Of a stretch of 64,000 bases of DNA, positions 44,471 to 55,253 are shown piece by piece (positions within the stretch are counted from its first letter, which is position 1; each line of letters begins with the position of its first letter). A model generated the notes under the pieces. It saw nothing but the letters and a program-made list of their open reading frames with translations, ran no database searches and was not told the DNA's origin. This stretch comes from Rhizophagus clarus (taxonomy: Eukaryota; Glomeromycota; Glomeromycetes; Glomerales; Glomeraceae). The position numbers were made by a program, and so were the translations under genes. The DNA is taken from contig BLAL01000276.1 of NCBI GenBank assembly GCA_015698045.1, positions 186,001 to 250,000 on the forward strand, given 5' to 3'.

Positions 44471-45404
44471 TGTTAAGAAGAAAGAATAAGATTTTTAAGC
44501 GTAAAAAAAGAAAAAGGTAACAGAGAATGAAAAAAAAAAAAAAAAAAAAAAAAGGTCTGGGACACAAACAAGCCCAAAGTACTAAATATTTATTATTTAA
44601 GTACGACATACTATATTAATCATCACGATCGACAACTACGGAATAGGATAGTAATATAAAACGACCAAAAGACCAATTAAATTTTAACGTCTGATCTACA
44701 CGTTTACATACGCTTTAATACATGTTACAAAAAATGTAATATCAGATATGTAATTTAAATGTAACCTACACATCATGAAAATCACGATATATGAATAAAA
44801 CAAAAAAAGAACGTGATTTAATAATCACGATGTCGGAAAAATAAAAAAAAAAATCAAAGGAGTATTAATTATTAAAAAAGTCATTCTTTTCTTTCAAAAC
44901 ATATTATAAATCATGAATGAATGACATAAAAAAATAATTGGTTTCAAAAAGTTGCATATAAAACCTGTATCTAATGTTTCTGATTTAAGTCATCAAAATC
45001 TAAAACGGAGAAATCTGATGATTCTAATCCAAATGGCTGACTAAAAATAAACAAGAAAATTTTAGTATCGGATTAATCATAATCCGTTCTATTTATAATT
45101 TATGAGAACCTTTTTGTTTGATCAATAACATTCTGACGCGGCAAAGTTTCAAACTCCTTGCTAAATTATTTTCGATGATCCCCAATGATTATATGATCAC
45201 ATGAAAAATTTGTCTTAAAAAAAAAAAAAAAATACTTTTTATTTAAAAAATAAATGAGAATATAATATAATACAATATAATATATTATCAATCATCGTCC
45301 CGCCGCTAAAATCTTACAAAATAAATGTTTAAAAAAATTTTTTTTTTTTCTTAATTCTCTATATTAATAAAAATTAATTACATTTTTTTTTTGGTTAAAT
45401 TAAT
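44471..45404. other. Intergenic between the two F-box genes
   Basis: AT-rich; an A-run at 44530-44553 and several TTTAAAA-type tracts. No gene or repeat recognised. Confidence 0.5.
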
Positions 45405-47177
45405 TTAATAATTATATTCACCAGTATTTGTAATATTTTCAATTACATGAAGAGCGATAGATAGTCCTTTTTGAGTAACCCTATTACTATTATGTAAAGC
45501 CAATCTTTTTAAATATCCTCCCATTAATTTAGCATATTGAGTAATAATACAAAGATATTCATCATCAATAAAAATGGATAAAGGAAATTGTAAAATTTCC
45601 AATTTACATTTCATATTTTCAAATAACCAATGTAATACTATCAACCAAAACACTGGTCCAATACTAATGGTTAAATCTTTTAAGTTAACGGGAAGAGAAG
45701 TTGATAATTTTCTCCAAAAATGTTCATCATCAACTAAATCCATCTCAGCCGAAAATATAAAACGATTTAATTGACAATTTAATTCTAAAACTTTAAGTAC
45801 TTGAGGTAATATTTCTCTCCTGATATGAATTTCAATAAGCGTTAAACCACGACAGCATAATGATGCCGAGTCCATCACATCCTTCGGTGGATAAGTTGTG
45901 GAAAAAACGAAATCATTCGGTAAATCTCTACTATAAAGTAAATTTCTACCTAAACGTAAAACCTTTAAATTCCTATTCGTACTTATAAGATTCTTTAAGG
46001 GTTCAAGTGTTAACGGAACATTATTATTCTGTCGTGGAACCCCTATTAAGAAAGCCCTAAAAATATCATCTATGGGATTGTGGGTTTTTGTAAATATGAG
46101 CGTTTCTAAATTAATAAATGTTGAATTACCGAGTGGTAAAATTATCTCGTTGGTTATCCCTTGACAATTTGTTACAACTAATTTTTTTAAATTTTCACAT
46201 AAAGAAATTGTAGAAAATATTTTTTCAGCGGTAGGTATTATGTTAAAATCGATCTTATCAAACGATAATTCTGTAAGATTATCGACATGACATTCCAACG
46301 CCGTAATTAATCCAAGAACATGTTGAGTTCCATGACGTATACTGACTTTCTTTAGACATCTTTGTTCTTTGATTAGATTCGTAATCGAACTGATTATTTT
46401 ATCATCATCATGAACATTATGATTCCTTAATTCAGACGCAAAATTAAATCTTAGAGTATTGATAGACCTCGTTAAATTCCTAAAAGTATCCAATATAATA
46501 ATATCATTCCTATTCGCACCACATTCTAATGCTTGTAACTTTTTTAAAGAAATCTTAGAATCTTCGAAAGAAAGTATTTCAACTATATCATCTTCAAATA
46601 ATGATAAATATTCTAAAGCTCTTTTAGCGTATGATGCATCTCTATATGGTCTAAATCTACTAACCAATCTACTACCAGCTATATCAGGTGCGTCAAGAAA
46701 TCTTATTACATTAAAAGATAAATCTTCTATATTTGAATTTTTACTAAACATCAATTTAAACAATTCTTTAACGAATACTCTTAAGATGTTTGTCTTTTCA
46801 AAGCCAGCATAACATTTTTGAGTACCCTTATTATAACCTTCTTGAAACCATAATGAACTATAATCATAAACATAATCATACTGAAGACTTTTAATAAATA
46901 GAGGATAATCAAATAACATTGGTTTGTTAGGTTGTTCGATTATAATTCCGTAAGATGATAGAATCTTTTGGGAATCTTTATCGAAAAATTTCGTATAAGT
47001 ATCAATAAGTTTACCTGATGGACGACCTAAAAGTTCGAAAGGTCGACTCCATAAAGAGAATACCACACACTTAGCCCAGAACTTATTCACGAATATACAA
47101 GAATGTAATGTCTTGATATCATCCTTAAAATATTTAAATATCTCTTGAAGAGTTTCTGCTGGTAATAATTGTGCCAT
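45405..47177 (-). CDS. F-box protein (590 aa)
   Basis: It begins MAQLLPAETLQEIFKYFKDD, with the F-box at about residues 3-47 (then FVNKFWAKCVVFSLWSRPF), close to the common Rhizophagus F-box pattern. Downstream sequence carries leucine-rich segments (NLTELSFDKIDFN; NLKVLRLGRNL; CRGLTLIEIHIRRE) compatible with an LRR-like solenoid. It lacks the Asn and Ser runs of its neighbour. Single exon, first ATG used; a 29-T run on the plus strand (47233-47261) lies about 55 bp upstream. Role by family: adaptor of an SCF ubiquitin ligase; substrate unknown. Confidence 0.88.
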   Translation of the reverse strand: MAQLLPAETLQEIFKYFKDDIKTLHSCIFVNKFWAKCVVFSLWSRPFELLGRPSGKLIDTYTKFFDKDSQKILSSYGIIIEQPNKPMLFDYPLFIKSLQYDYVYDYSSLWFQEGYNKGTQKCYAGFEKTNILRVFVKELFKLMFSKNSNIEDLSFNVIRFLDAPDIAGSRLVSRFRPYRDASYAKRALEYLSLFEDDIVEILSFEDSKISLKKLQALECGANRNDIIILDTFRNLTRSINTLRFNFASELRNHNVHDDDKIISSITNLIKEQRCLKKVSIRHGTQHVLGLITALECHVDNLTELSFDKIDFNIIPTAEKIFSTISLCENLKKLVVTNCQGITNEIILPLGNSTFINLETLIFTKTHNPIDDIFRAFLIGVPRQNNNVPLTLEPLKNLISTNRNLKVLRLGRNLLYSRDLPNDFVFSTTYPPKDVMDSASLCCRGLTLIEIHIRREILPQVLKVLELNCQLNRFIFSAEMDLVDDEHFWRKLSTSLPVNLKDLTISIGPVFWLIVLHWLFENMKCKLEILQFPLSIFIDDEYLCIITQYAKLMGGYLKRLALHNSNRVTQKGLSIALHVIENITNTGEYNY

Positions 47178-47230
47178 ATTATGTTAAGTTTTTGAGAGAA
47201 AAAAGATAGAAAGGAAGAAATGAAAATGAG

Positions 47231-47264
<34 letters not shown>

Positions 47265-48531
47265 GGGAAATATGTTAATTATATACATCAAACAAACAAA
47301 TAAAAAAAAAAAAGGAAATGCCAAGCCATATTAATAGGAATACTTATTCCGTATTACAATAAGAAAATATATAATGTGCTGCAGATCTTTTTTAATTAAA
47401 AATGCAAACCAAAATAACGGCTAAAAAGCATATTCGCTAGTAAATTTTGACTACGTAATATTTACCGTAAACTCTTTTGTGGTTGATTCATAACAAAAAC
47501 ACAATTGTAGATTTAATCGGATAAGTTAAAATAAGGCGTATTATATACTAAACTTTTTAAATACAATGCTAAAAAAAAAAACACAATAATACATTTTTTG
47601 ATTTTTGAATAGTGAATTGATCAAAAAACGTCAACGTTTGTACTCCATGGGTTAATTTCCACGTTTTGAAAATAATAAATCACATCTGTTTGTGAAATAA
47701 TCTACTTTAATAATACAATAATACAATTTACAATTCACCGAATTTACTGAATTTTATACCGAATTTTACCGACTTAACTGCGTGTGTAAAATAATTGATA
47801 GTTTTGTACTATGCCGAATTTGTCTATTTATACTAAGTTTATTTTAACAAATCCAGATACTTTTTGAGTTTCTTTCAATAAATTAATATTACATTTTACA
47901 TTTGAAAGATTGGAAGTTTACTAAAAATAATATCTTCTTGTTTGAGTTAAGCCATACAGGACCGTAAACCGGTTTGAAAAAAAAAACTTTTGTTGTTTGT
48001 TTACAAAATTGGCCTTATCCTTATCTGTAACGCCCGTTTCTTTTTGTTCTGGTTCTAGAACAGAACCGTACTTGGATGTTTGGCTTATGCTGTGTCTGCT
48101 ATGTCACATTAAATTTGTTTGTTTAAACTTTAGGGCTGAATGTAAAGATTGTTATTTATAATTCGCATTGAAGCAATCATTATCTAAACTTTAATTTAAA
48201 AGGATAAAATTTACACAAAAAACTTTATTAATTCTTGTTTCTTAGTCTAGAATTTTTTTTTTATAGTATTGTGAAAATAATTTATCTACTTTAAAAAAAT
48301 TGTTAGCAACTTAAAGTCTTGTAAATTTATATAATTCAGTGAAATATATTTTAATAGAAAATTTAAATTTTTAATTAAAAATGCTTGTTAAATAAAATTA
48401 TTGAAATCTATCAAAACTAAAAAAAAAAAAAATGTAATACCATAATACACAACTATTTAAGCATAAATGCATAATATGAAAATATCTATATAGAAAATAG
48501 TCATTACTGAGCATCCTTAATTCTTAGATGC
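47178..48531. other. Intergenic, no gene recognised
   Basis: Starts with the 29-T run (47233-47261). The rest is AT-rich with no open frame of note. Confidence 0.5.
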
Positions 48532-49023
48532 TTAATTAGGTGGAATTCCATCATATCCTGTATCTTGCATATCGTAAGTAGTTTCGTTTAAAGTTGCATT
48601 AGTAATAATGTTATTATCTACATATGCTTGAGGAGTAGAATCGAGAGGTTGTAGCTGAATACTATTTCGTTGATAATCAACGGGAAGAATCTGTTGCTTA
48701 ATCAGAGAGTGAATGTAATAATGATGTGGAAGTTGATGGTCGGTAATATGAGATAAATTAATGCCATTATTTAAGCGTCGAGCGATTTCCGATGTGTGTA
48801 ATTTTGTAAATTGATATGTAATGTGGTAGATCGTATCATTTGGCAGAGGAAGATAAAATTCAAAGACAGTGTCTTGAGGCACAGTGTTACTAATGTTCAA
48901 GGTCGTATTAGACATTTCAACGTTATTATGTTGAATATCGTCATTACCAAGAAATTGTAAAGGTGCAGTTTGATCCATTTGTAAATTAAAATCATTTTGT
49001 GTAGTATGATTATTTAAATTCAT
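48532..49023 (-). CDS. Hypothetical protein, Asn/Gln-rich (163 aa)
   Basis: An intact single-exon frame from the first ATG. Not recognised. The ends are rich in Asn, Gln and Thr. A more ordered middle (about residues 53-110; EFYLPLPNDTIYHITYQFTK, then SEIARRLNNGINLSHIT) could be a small domain. No signal peptide, membrane segment or zinc motif. The even amino-acid mix and lack of a good frame on the other strand favour a real gene, perhaps a nuclear or cytosolic regulator, but this is not shown. Confidence 0.5.
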   Translation of the reverse strand: MNLNNHTTQNDFNLQMDQTAPLQFLGNDDIQHNNVEMSNTTLNISNTVPQDTVFEFYLPLPNDTIYHITYQFTKLHTSEIARRLNNGINLSHITDHQLPHHYYIHSLIKQQILPVDYQRNSIQLQPLDSTPQAYVDNNIITNATLNETTYDMQDTGYDGIPPN

Positions 49024-50189
49024 GTTTTCATAAGATTTTTTAGTTATGATGTTTGAATTAATATATCTTTTAGGTTTTAACGTTTGCCTAATAATATCTG
49101 ATATATATATACAGTATATATATATATATATATATCACTACGGCGTTACAAGCCATTTACATAATCGTCAAACTTTATGTGATAACTTGAACAATTTTAT
49201 TTTTACGTAAATAAAAATAGTTATAATAAGAACTATTTTCGAAAAATGGTAATCTTCAAAATGTTTTTTAAAAAATATAACAAACGCCGTCTATACGCAT
49301 ACGGTATAGTCATACATATGAACGCAGGTTGGCTTTTGTGCTGTACATTGTGGATCACTTTCATTTATAATTTCTTAATATCACCTTGAATACTGTTTGG
49401 TGTTTACCTATTTTAGTCTTAGTTATATTTATTTGCTGCTTTAATTAGTAATTACTTGATACTTTGGATTTTTTTTTTTTTTTTGAAAGTATCAAAGAAT
49501 GATACTGTTTTATAAATAGATCTTCATAATAAGAATTACCGAGTTGACTTTAAATAATATTATAATAGTATTAATTATTTTAGCAATTTTACATTGAATA
49601 GACATGATATTTATCGTAAAAATTGAATAACGGAATTCCTGTGCCGATCGACATAGTCGACAATCTCCTTACATTACTAAAAAAACCTTTATTTTATTTT
49701 ATTTGAATATATGAATCACAATATCAAATCGTCTAAAATTATGGACGTCAAACAGTCCTCTTTCTTTTACAGAAATTAATTTAGGACGAGTTTGTTGAGC
49801 TATATAAACTTTTTAGGGCTATGTGATAAATTATTGCCTAAAATTATCAACTGATGACGTGAAATTTAATACGCAATTAATCATCCTTCATTTACTTATT
49901 TATTGTTCTTATATCCAATGCTGATATCGTAAAATGTGACGTCATTCGCAGTAGTAAAAAATTTTCAAACTATCCTAATTCTACAATTTTAAATAGAATC
50001 TAAAAAAAAAAAAAAAATATTTACGTATTTATTACCTAATTTTAAAATGACTCAAAATAAATTTTATGCAAATTACGTAATTAGAACTCGTCCATTTTGG
50101 AATTAGAAATCATACAGCTTTCTAAATCGAAAAAATTATTTAAATTATTGAGGATAGATTTATTAAAAATTTAAAACAACAATGCTTTT
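49024..50189. other. Intergenic with a TA microsatellite
   Basis: (TA)n palindromic tract at 49100-49136, otherwise AT-rich DNA with T and A runs near 49470 and 50003. No gene recognised. Confidence 0.5.
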
Positions 50190-51752
50190 TTACTTACCCA
50201 AACTTTCACTTAATGACGTTTCATAGTTAAATTCTTTTTCTTCGACTATTACATATTTGGCGCTTAATTCTTCTTTATTTAAAATTTCATTTAGCTTCGC
50301 AGAATAGTTAATTTTTCTGCTTGTATAACAGGATAATGGATGATTTTTAGTAATAGGTTCATTGCCTAAAAAATTTAAATAAATTAGATAAAATTATACT
50401 TTTGTAATTAAATAAAAAAATAATATGATTATTCGATAAAGATATTAAATATTTTTGACTTACTAGGTACAGGCGTCCTTTCATGACCCAATAAATGAGC
50501 CTTTGGATAATAATCAAACCAACAAGTAAGGATTTCAACTAATTCATCAGCTGATGGTCTTTTATTAGGATCAGAATCCCAACATCTTTTCATTAATCTT
50601 GCATATGCTGGTAATGTTCCTTCAACAACTTTTGGTCTTGATCCTTTACAAATATCCAAAGAAAGATCGAAATCATGAGATCTGTTATTAAAAGCAGGAA
50701 CACCAGATGTAAATTCCCACATAATAATTCCAAAAGAATAAATATCAGCTGCTTTTGTGTATGGTTTTCCACGCAATACTTCTGGCGCCAAATATGGAAT
50801 CACTCCATAAATTTCATTCGAATTAGCAATTTTATCTACTGGTCTACTCAATCCAAAATCACTTATAAAACTGATATGATGACGTTCGCTTAAAAGTAGT
50901 ATATTTCCACTATGAAAATCACCATGAATTAAATTACACTTGTGTATAGATAAAAGTACTCTTGCAATATCCACTAAATTTTCATATTTTTCAAACGGAT
51001 TATATTTTTTTATTAATAAATTAGATCTTAAATTTCCACCTTTCATTAATTCCATTACTATCATATAATTCGATGTTTCTGGATCTTGAGTTATTCCATA
51101 TATTCTTACGACTGTACTAGTGTTAAATAGTACATGATTTTTCAGCTAAAATTAAACAAGTATGAATTAATAATATTTTATAAAATAATTGCGATACATA
51201 TTTTTTACTTACTTCATTTAAGAAATCAGCATCAATAGTTGATGAATTATTTAAGCTCTTTAATGCAACATGAATTCCCTCCACTTCATTTTTATTTAGA
51301 GGTGACTTGATATCTTTTTCTTTTGCAATTTCATAGTCACCACTGAGGTATGAACTTGTATGCCTATCCCATGTTTGGGCATCAATGTCCCAATAATCTA
51401 TATATCCATCTAACCAAATAGCCTTATAAATAGTACTGAAGCCACCTTTAGCAAGATATTTAATATTTCTTAATCTATTATAAGGAATCCATTCTATGAC
51501 TTCAAACTGGTTTTCTGCTTTTAGTTGAGCTACTTTGATAAATTTGTCAATAAATTTATTCCCACTAGTCCATTTATCAAAATCCTGTTGAAATTTTTTG
51601 CTATTGCAATTTTTGCACCAACTATAACCAGTATTTGGTCGATTGCATTCGAAACACAAACCATATTTATTTATTTTATGTCCATATTTACTAAGAGCAT
51701 TTGAATTATTATTTCTGAAATTTTTGAAGTTCTTATTAAATTTTTTGGACAT
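50190..51752 (-). CDS. TKL-type protein kinase with N-terminal zinc motif (three exons, 465 aa)
   Basis: Exons 51752-51213, 51145-50464 and 50365-50190, all in phase by GT-AG sites; the last ends LGK-stop, although GTAAGT there could also be a donor. N-terminus: C-x2-C...C-x2-C (CFECNRPNTGYSWCKNC), a likely zinc knuckle common in Rhizophagus kinases. Kinase: AKGGFSTIYKA (glycine loop), VALKSLN (lysine), HGDFHSGNIL (catalytic loop with Gly for Arg), DFGLSRP, APEVL, then the C-lobe with CWDSDPNKRPSADEL. Fully equipped for catalysis. A decayed duplicate lies at 60512-61582, so the gene was once duplicated together with its 5' flank. The outer DDE transposon begins 260 bp upstream of the start. 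Confidence 0.88.
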
Positions 51753-52015
51753 AATTAATTTAATTTCTTCAAAAATAATTTTAATTGTACAAATATTTAC
51801 TTAAACCGCTTTTTAAAACGTCTCACATAATCTATTTTGGAAAACTTCATAATGAATAATGTATTTACGCCATTTTCGGAGTTACATTTGCGAAAGAATG
51901 TTATTGCATTCGATCAATGAGACTATATTCAGCAAAGATAGTAACAATACCGTACTAAACAGTTACGCAAAATAATTCTTACTATTGAGTATATCTTTCC
52001 TAATAAGGCCATTCC
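51753..52015 (-). promoter_or_regulatory. 5' flank of the kinase gene, conserved in the duplicate
   Basis: ATAATGAATAATGTATTTA and TTTCGGAGTT (51850-51890) are repeated at 61640-61675 upstream of the decayed copy. Whether this is promoter or just duplicated DNA is unknown. Confidence 0.45.
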
Positions 52016-52040
52016 TTGTTTAACATAACCCTCCCCCCAC

Positions 52041-52178
52041 TTTATTTATTTATTTATTTAAGTATAATGACAGTACAACGCATAACATAATCGAGAATAC
52101 AAGAAAATCGCTAGGCAAAAATCAAAGTAAACTACTAGATTATATTAAAATTCCCTCCATAAAGAAAGAAACCGCTCT
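52041..52178 (-). mobile_element. Short 5'-truncated retroposon tail
   Basis: On the minus strand it ends in repeated TAAA. The flanks are CCCTCCCCCCAC (52029-52040) and the same motif with a longer C-run (52179-52194), a likely target duplication. It sits inside the C-run next to the outer transposon end. No coding content. Confidence 0.6.
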
Positions 52179-55100
52179 CCCTCCCCCCCCCCACTAATCA
52201 AATAAAGGGTCAATAGACAACATATATATATTAATCACGTGACTGTAATTCCAACATAATGCTGACCAGTACTAATATTTCTCATAATATTAATAGGTCA
52301 CGAAGTAGTATATTCCACATCTTCGAACTTTCGGCATAATGGACCATGGTACAATCATTTATGTGACAAATCCAGTCGTTATAATATAGATTTCTTCTGG
52401 TGTTCCATTTTATTTCGGGGGTTTAAGCTCTCTGGTCCGGCAAGTTGGAACTGGGTTTTATCTAATTTACTAGTTATATTTAGTTTATGGTTTCGTTTAG
52501 ATTTTATTTATATATATTTGTGTAATAATCTTACTCGGTATAAAAATAAAAAATTTCTCATAGTATTATCGTAAATCATGATTGTCATGTGTATTGTGTA
52601 ATACAGATCTTTTTACTAGTATAAAAATGTTTCACGCCACAATGTTGATATTCTGTCGTACAAAATGGGTTTCTTTGTTGTGTGCGCTTAAAGAAACAAA
52701 GACCATTATTTCAGATAAGGTTATAAAGGTATCACTGGTAGATAGCCTTCACGTTTTTAATGCAGTAACAAATGAACAGTTTGAGAGTTGTGGCGTTCAG
52801 GTGTTTTTAAGAAAGCCTCCAGAAAAGTGGGTTTATGTAGAGGAAGGACTGAAAGGTGACATAAAAATGCTATTTGAGCTAAAATTTACTCATATTAAAT
52901 TTGTTTGGAAGCAACAGAGAGTAGTGATCAAGAACCTCAAGGGCCAAACGCATTTGATTTACTTATGAGGAATTCACAACATGTTTATCTTCCAGAACAG
53001 AAAAAGGAAGATACTCATCAAGACCTAATATATAATGATATTATTAAATTATTACAAAGCAAAGAAGTCGGATGGAAAAGTGGAACTCATTATACTCTTG
53101 GAAAAAGTTTTGTTGAACGTTTAATTGCAGCATTATGGTACATAAATCCACATCGCACAAAATTCATAGAACGATCACTATCACTTGGAGAGTTATTCAA
53201 TGAATTAAATCAATATCGGCAAGATCAACATTACAATCTTTTTTTATTTCACTGGAAAGCATGCCAAATATAGTCTTATGTGTGACAAACTAGCTTCTTC
53301 ATTAGAATTATCAGTGGTGCAACCTTGGGCAATGGGACAATATTATCGAAGAAGTCTTTATTTTAACATCTGCAATGCAAAAATATGCAAGTAATTTGGA
53401 GCAAATTAACAAGGCTATAAAACAAATACATTTAAGTGATACACCAGCATGTCACCCAGCTAATGATCTAAAAGTATATATGATTGATTCCTGTCAGAAA
53501 ATTGATGTACAATACAAACAACTCCAAGACCATTTATCTAATGCAGATTATTATACTGAAGTTGATTTGGAAAGTTTTTTACCTAAAAATGCAATACAGT
53601 ATCATTTTATTAAGAATCTTCAGATCCAATTTCCTGTTACATTGTATCGGTATTACCAAGGAAATTATCTTAGCACTATTAACTATATCTGGAAAGTTTC
53701 ATCTAATCCTGAAGATCGATCAGAAACTGCACACGCACGTGCAATAGCAACTATTTGTCATAGTATTTCACTTGATAAATGTGAAAAATATATTAAAAAA
53801 GGTCAATAGAATTTTGTATTTATTATTTTTATTTCAAAAATATAGTATTCATTAATAGTTAAAACAATTACACCTGCTATCTTACGCATTTTATATTATT
53901 ATTTGACTGGTGATGTTATTGTAACATCGAATAGTATTAGTAAAGAGTTAGAGGAACGACTTTGTCTTATGTTAGCGATAGAAGATACATCAATTATATG
54001 TGACTTGCGCCAAAACAATGGATTTAAAGGAACCAAGTTTGACATTTTTTGGAATGAGATGGATGCTTATTTTAACAAGGTAATTTATTTTTATATTATT
54101 TTGTTTTATGTATACATATTAATTTATTTTATATTTTCTTTTAGAACTACCAGCAGTTAATGATAGGTGGCATGGCAATGTTCTTTATATGCCACTTGCC
54201 ATTTCAATATGTGATCTTTGTAATACAATTATTCAATGGCTAGATGAAAAGTTTATACCTGGAACTATTTTAATTTCAAGTAAAGAATGGATTCGCTTAC
54301 AGTTTCAACCAACAAATTTAACAACAGAAAGTGCCAAACAATACACTGGGCATTTTAATATTAAATTTATGGTTCAAGCAAGGCAGCTTCGTAATAATCA
54401 TCCAAACACACATTACTGCGCAACTCTTTTTTGATATTTGCGTGAGTTTGCAATTTTATATCGACAGTATGTTTCATTTATTTGTGCTGATGATAAGCAT
54501 AAAGTTTCTATTGGGAAAGACGTTAATACTTCCACTGGTGTACGAAACAGAAAAACTATGGTTTTTCAAGAAACTTCTTTAGTTGCATGTGACCATGATT
54601 TCACAAAATTATCTCTTACCCCTTTTGTGATATTTTTTTGTAATATTCCCGAATCAATTGAAATTCTTTTTATAGTGGAAAGGTGTTTATTTCATTTAAA
54701 GATACAGTGTTTCAATCTAGTAGTACTATTAGGCATACTACCGAATTTTTAATGCAATTTCTACCCATCATTTTGGCAACATTCCTCCATTCTTTGTCTT
54801 TATACTGATGGAGGTCCCAACCATCATACAATATTTGGTTCAGTTCAAATTTCTCTCATTTGTTTATTTTTACACAGGAATTTTGATATGCTTATTGCTA
54901 TGCGTACAACACCTCATCATAGCTGGACTAACCCAGCAGAGAGAATTATTTCTATATTGAATTTAGGTTTACAAGGTGTAGCATTAAAATTTAGAGATGC
55001 AATGAGTCCAGAATCTGAAACTGCATTAGTAAAATTGGACACATTAGATGAAATACATGCTGCTGCTAAAACAAATCCAACCTTACAGAATGATTTACGT

Positions 55101-55253
55101 GAATGCATAAAACATGTACAACTCCTATTGGAAAGCTGTACAGAAAGATTAGTTTTACACCAATGCTATAATCCAACAGAGAAAACAACAATCGAGGAAT
55201 TTTTTAATGTATTTAAAATTTAAATTGTACAAATCTGGATACTAAAATATTAA

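Noticed and set aside
49100-49136. TA palindrome as a terminator or structured RNA
   Set aside because: It is a plain dinucleotide microsatellite with no supporting context.
54917-55108. Minus-strand frame within the outer transposase
   Set aside because: Antisense shadow of the NPAER region; no independent support.
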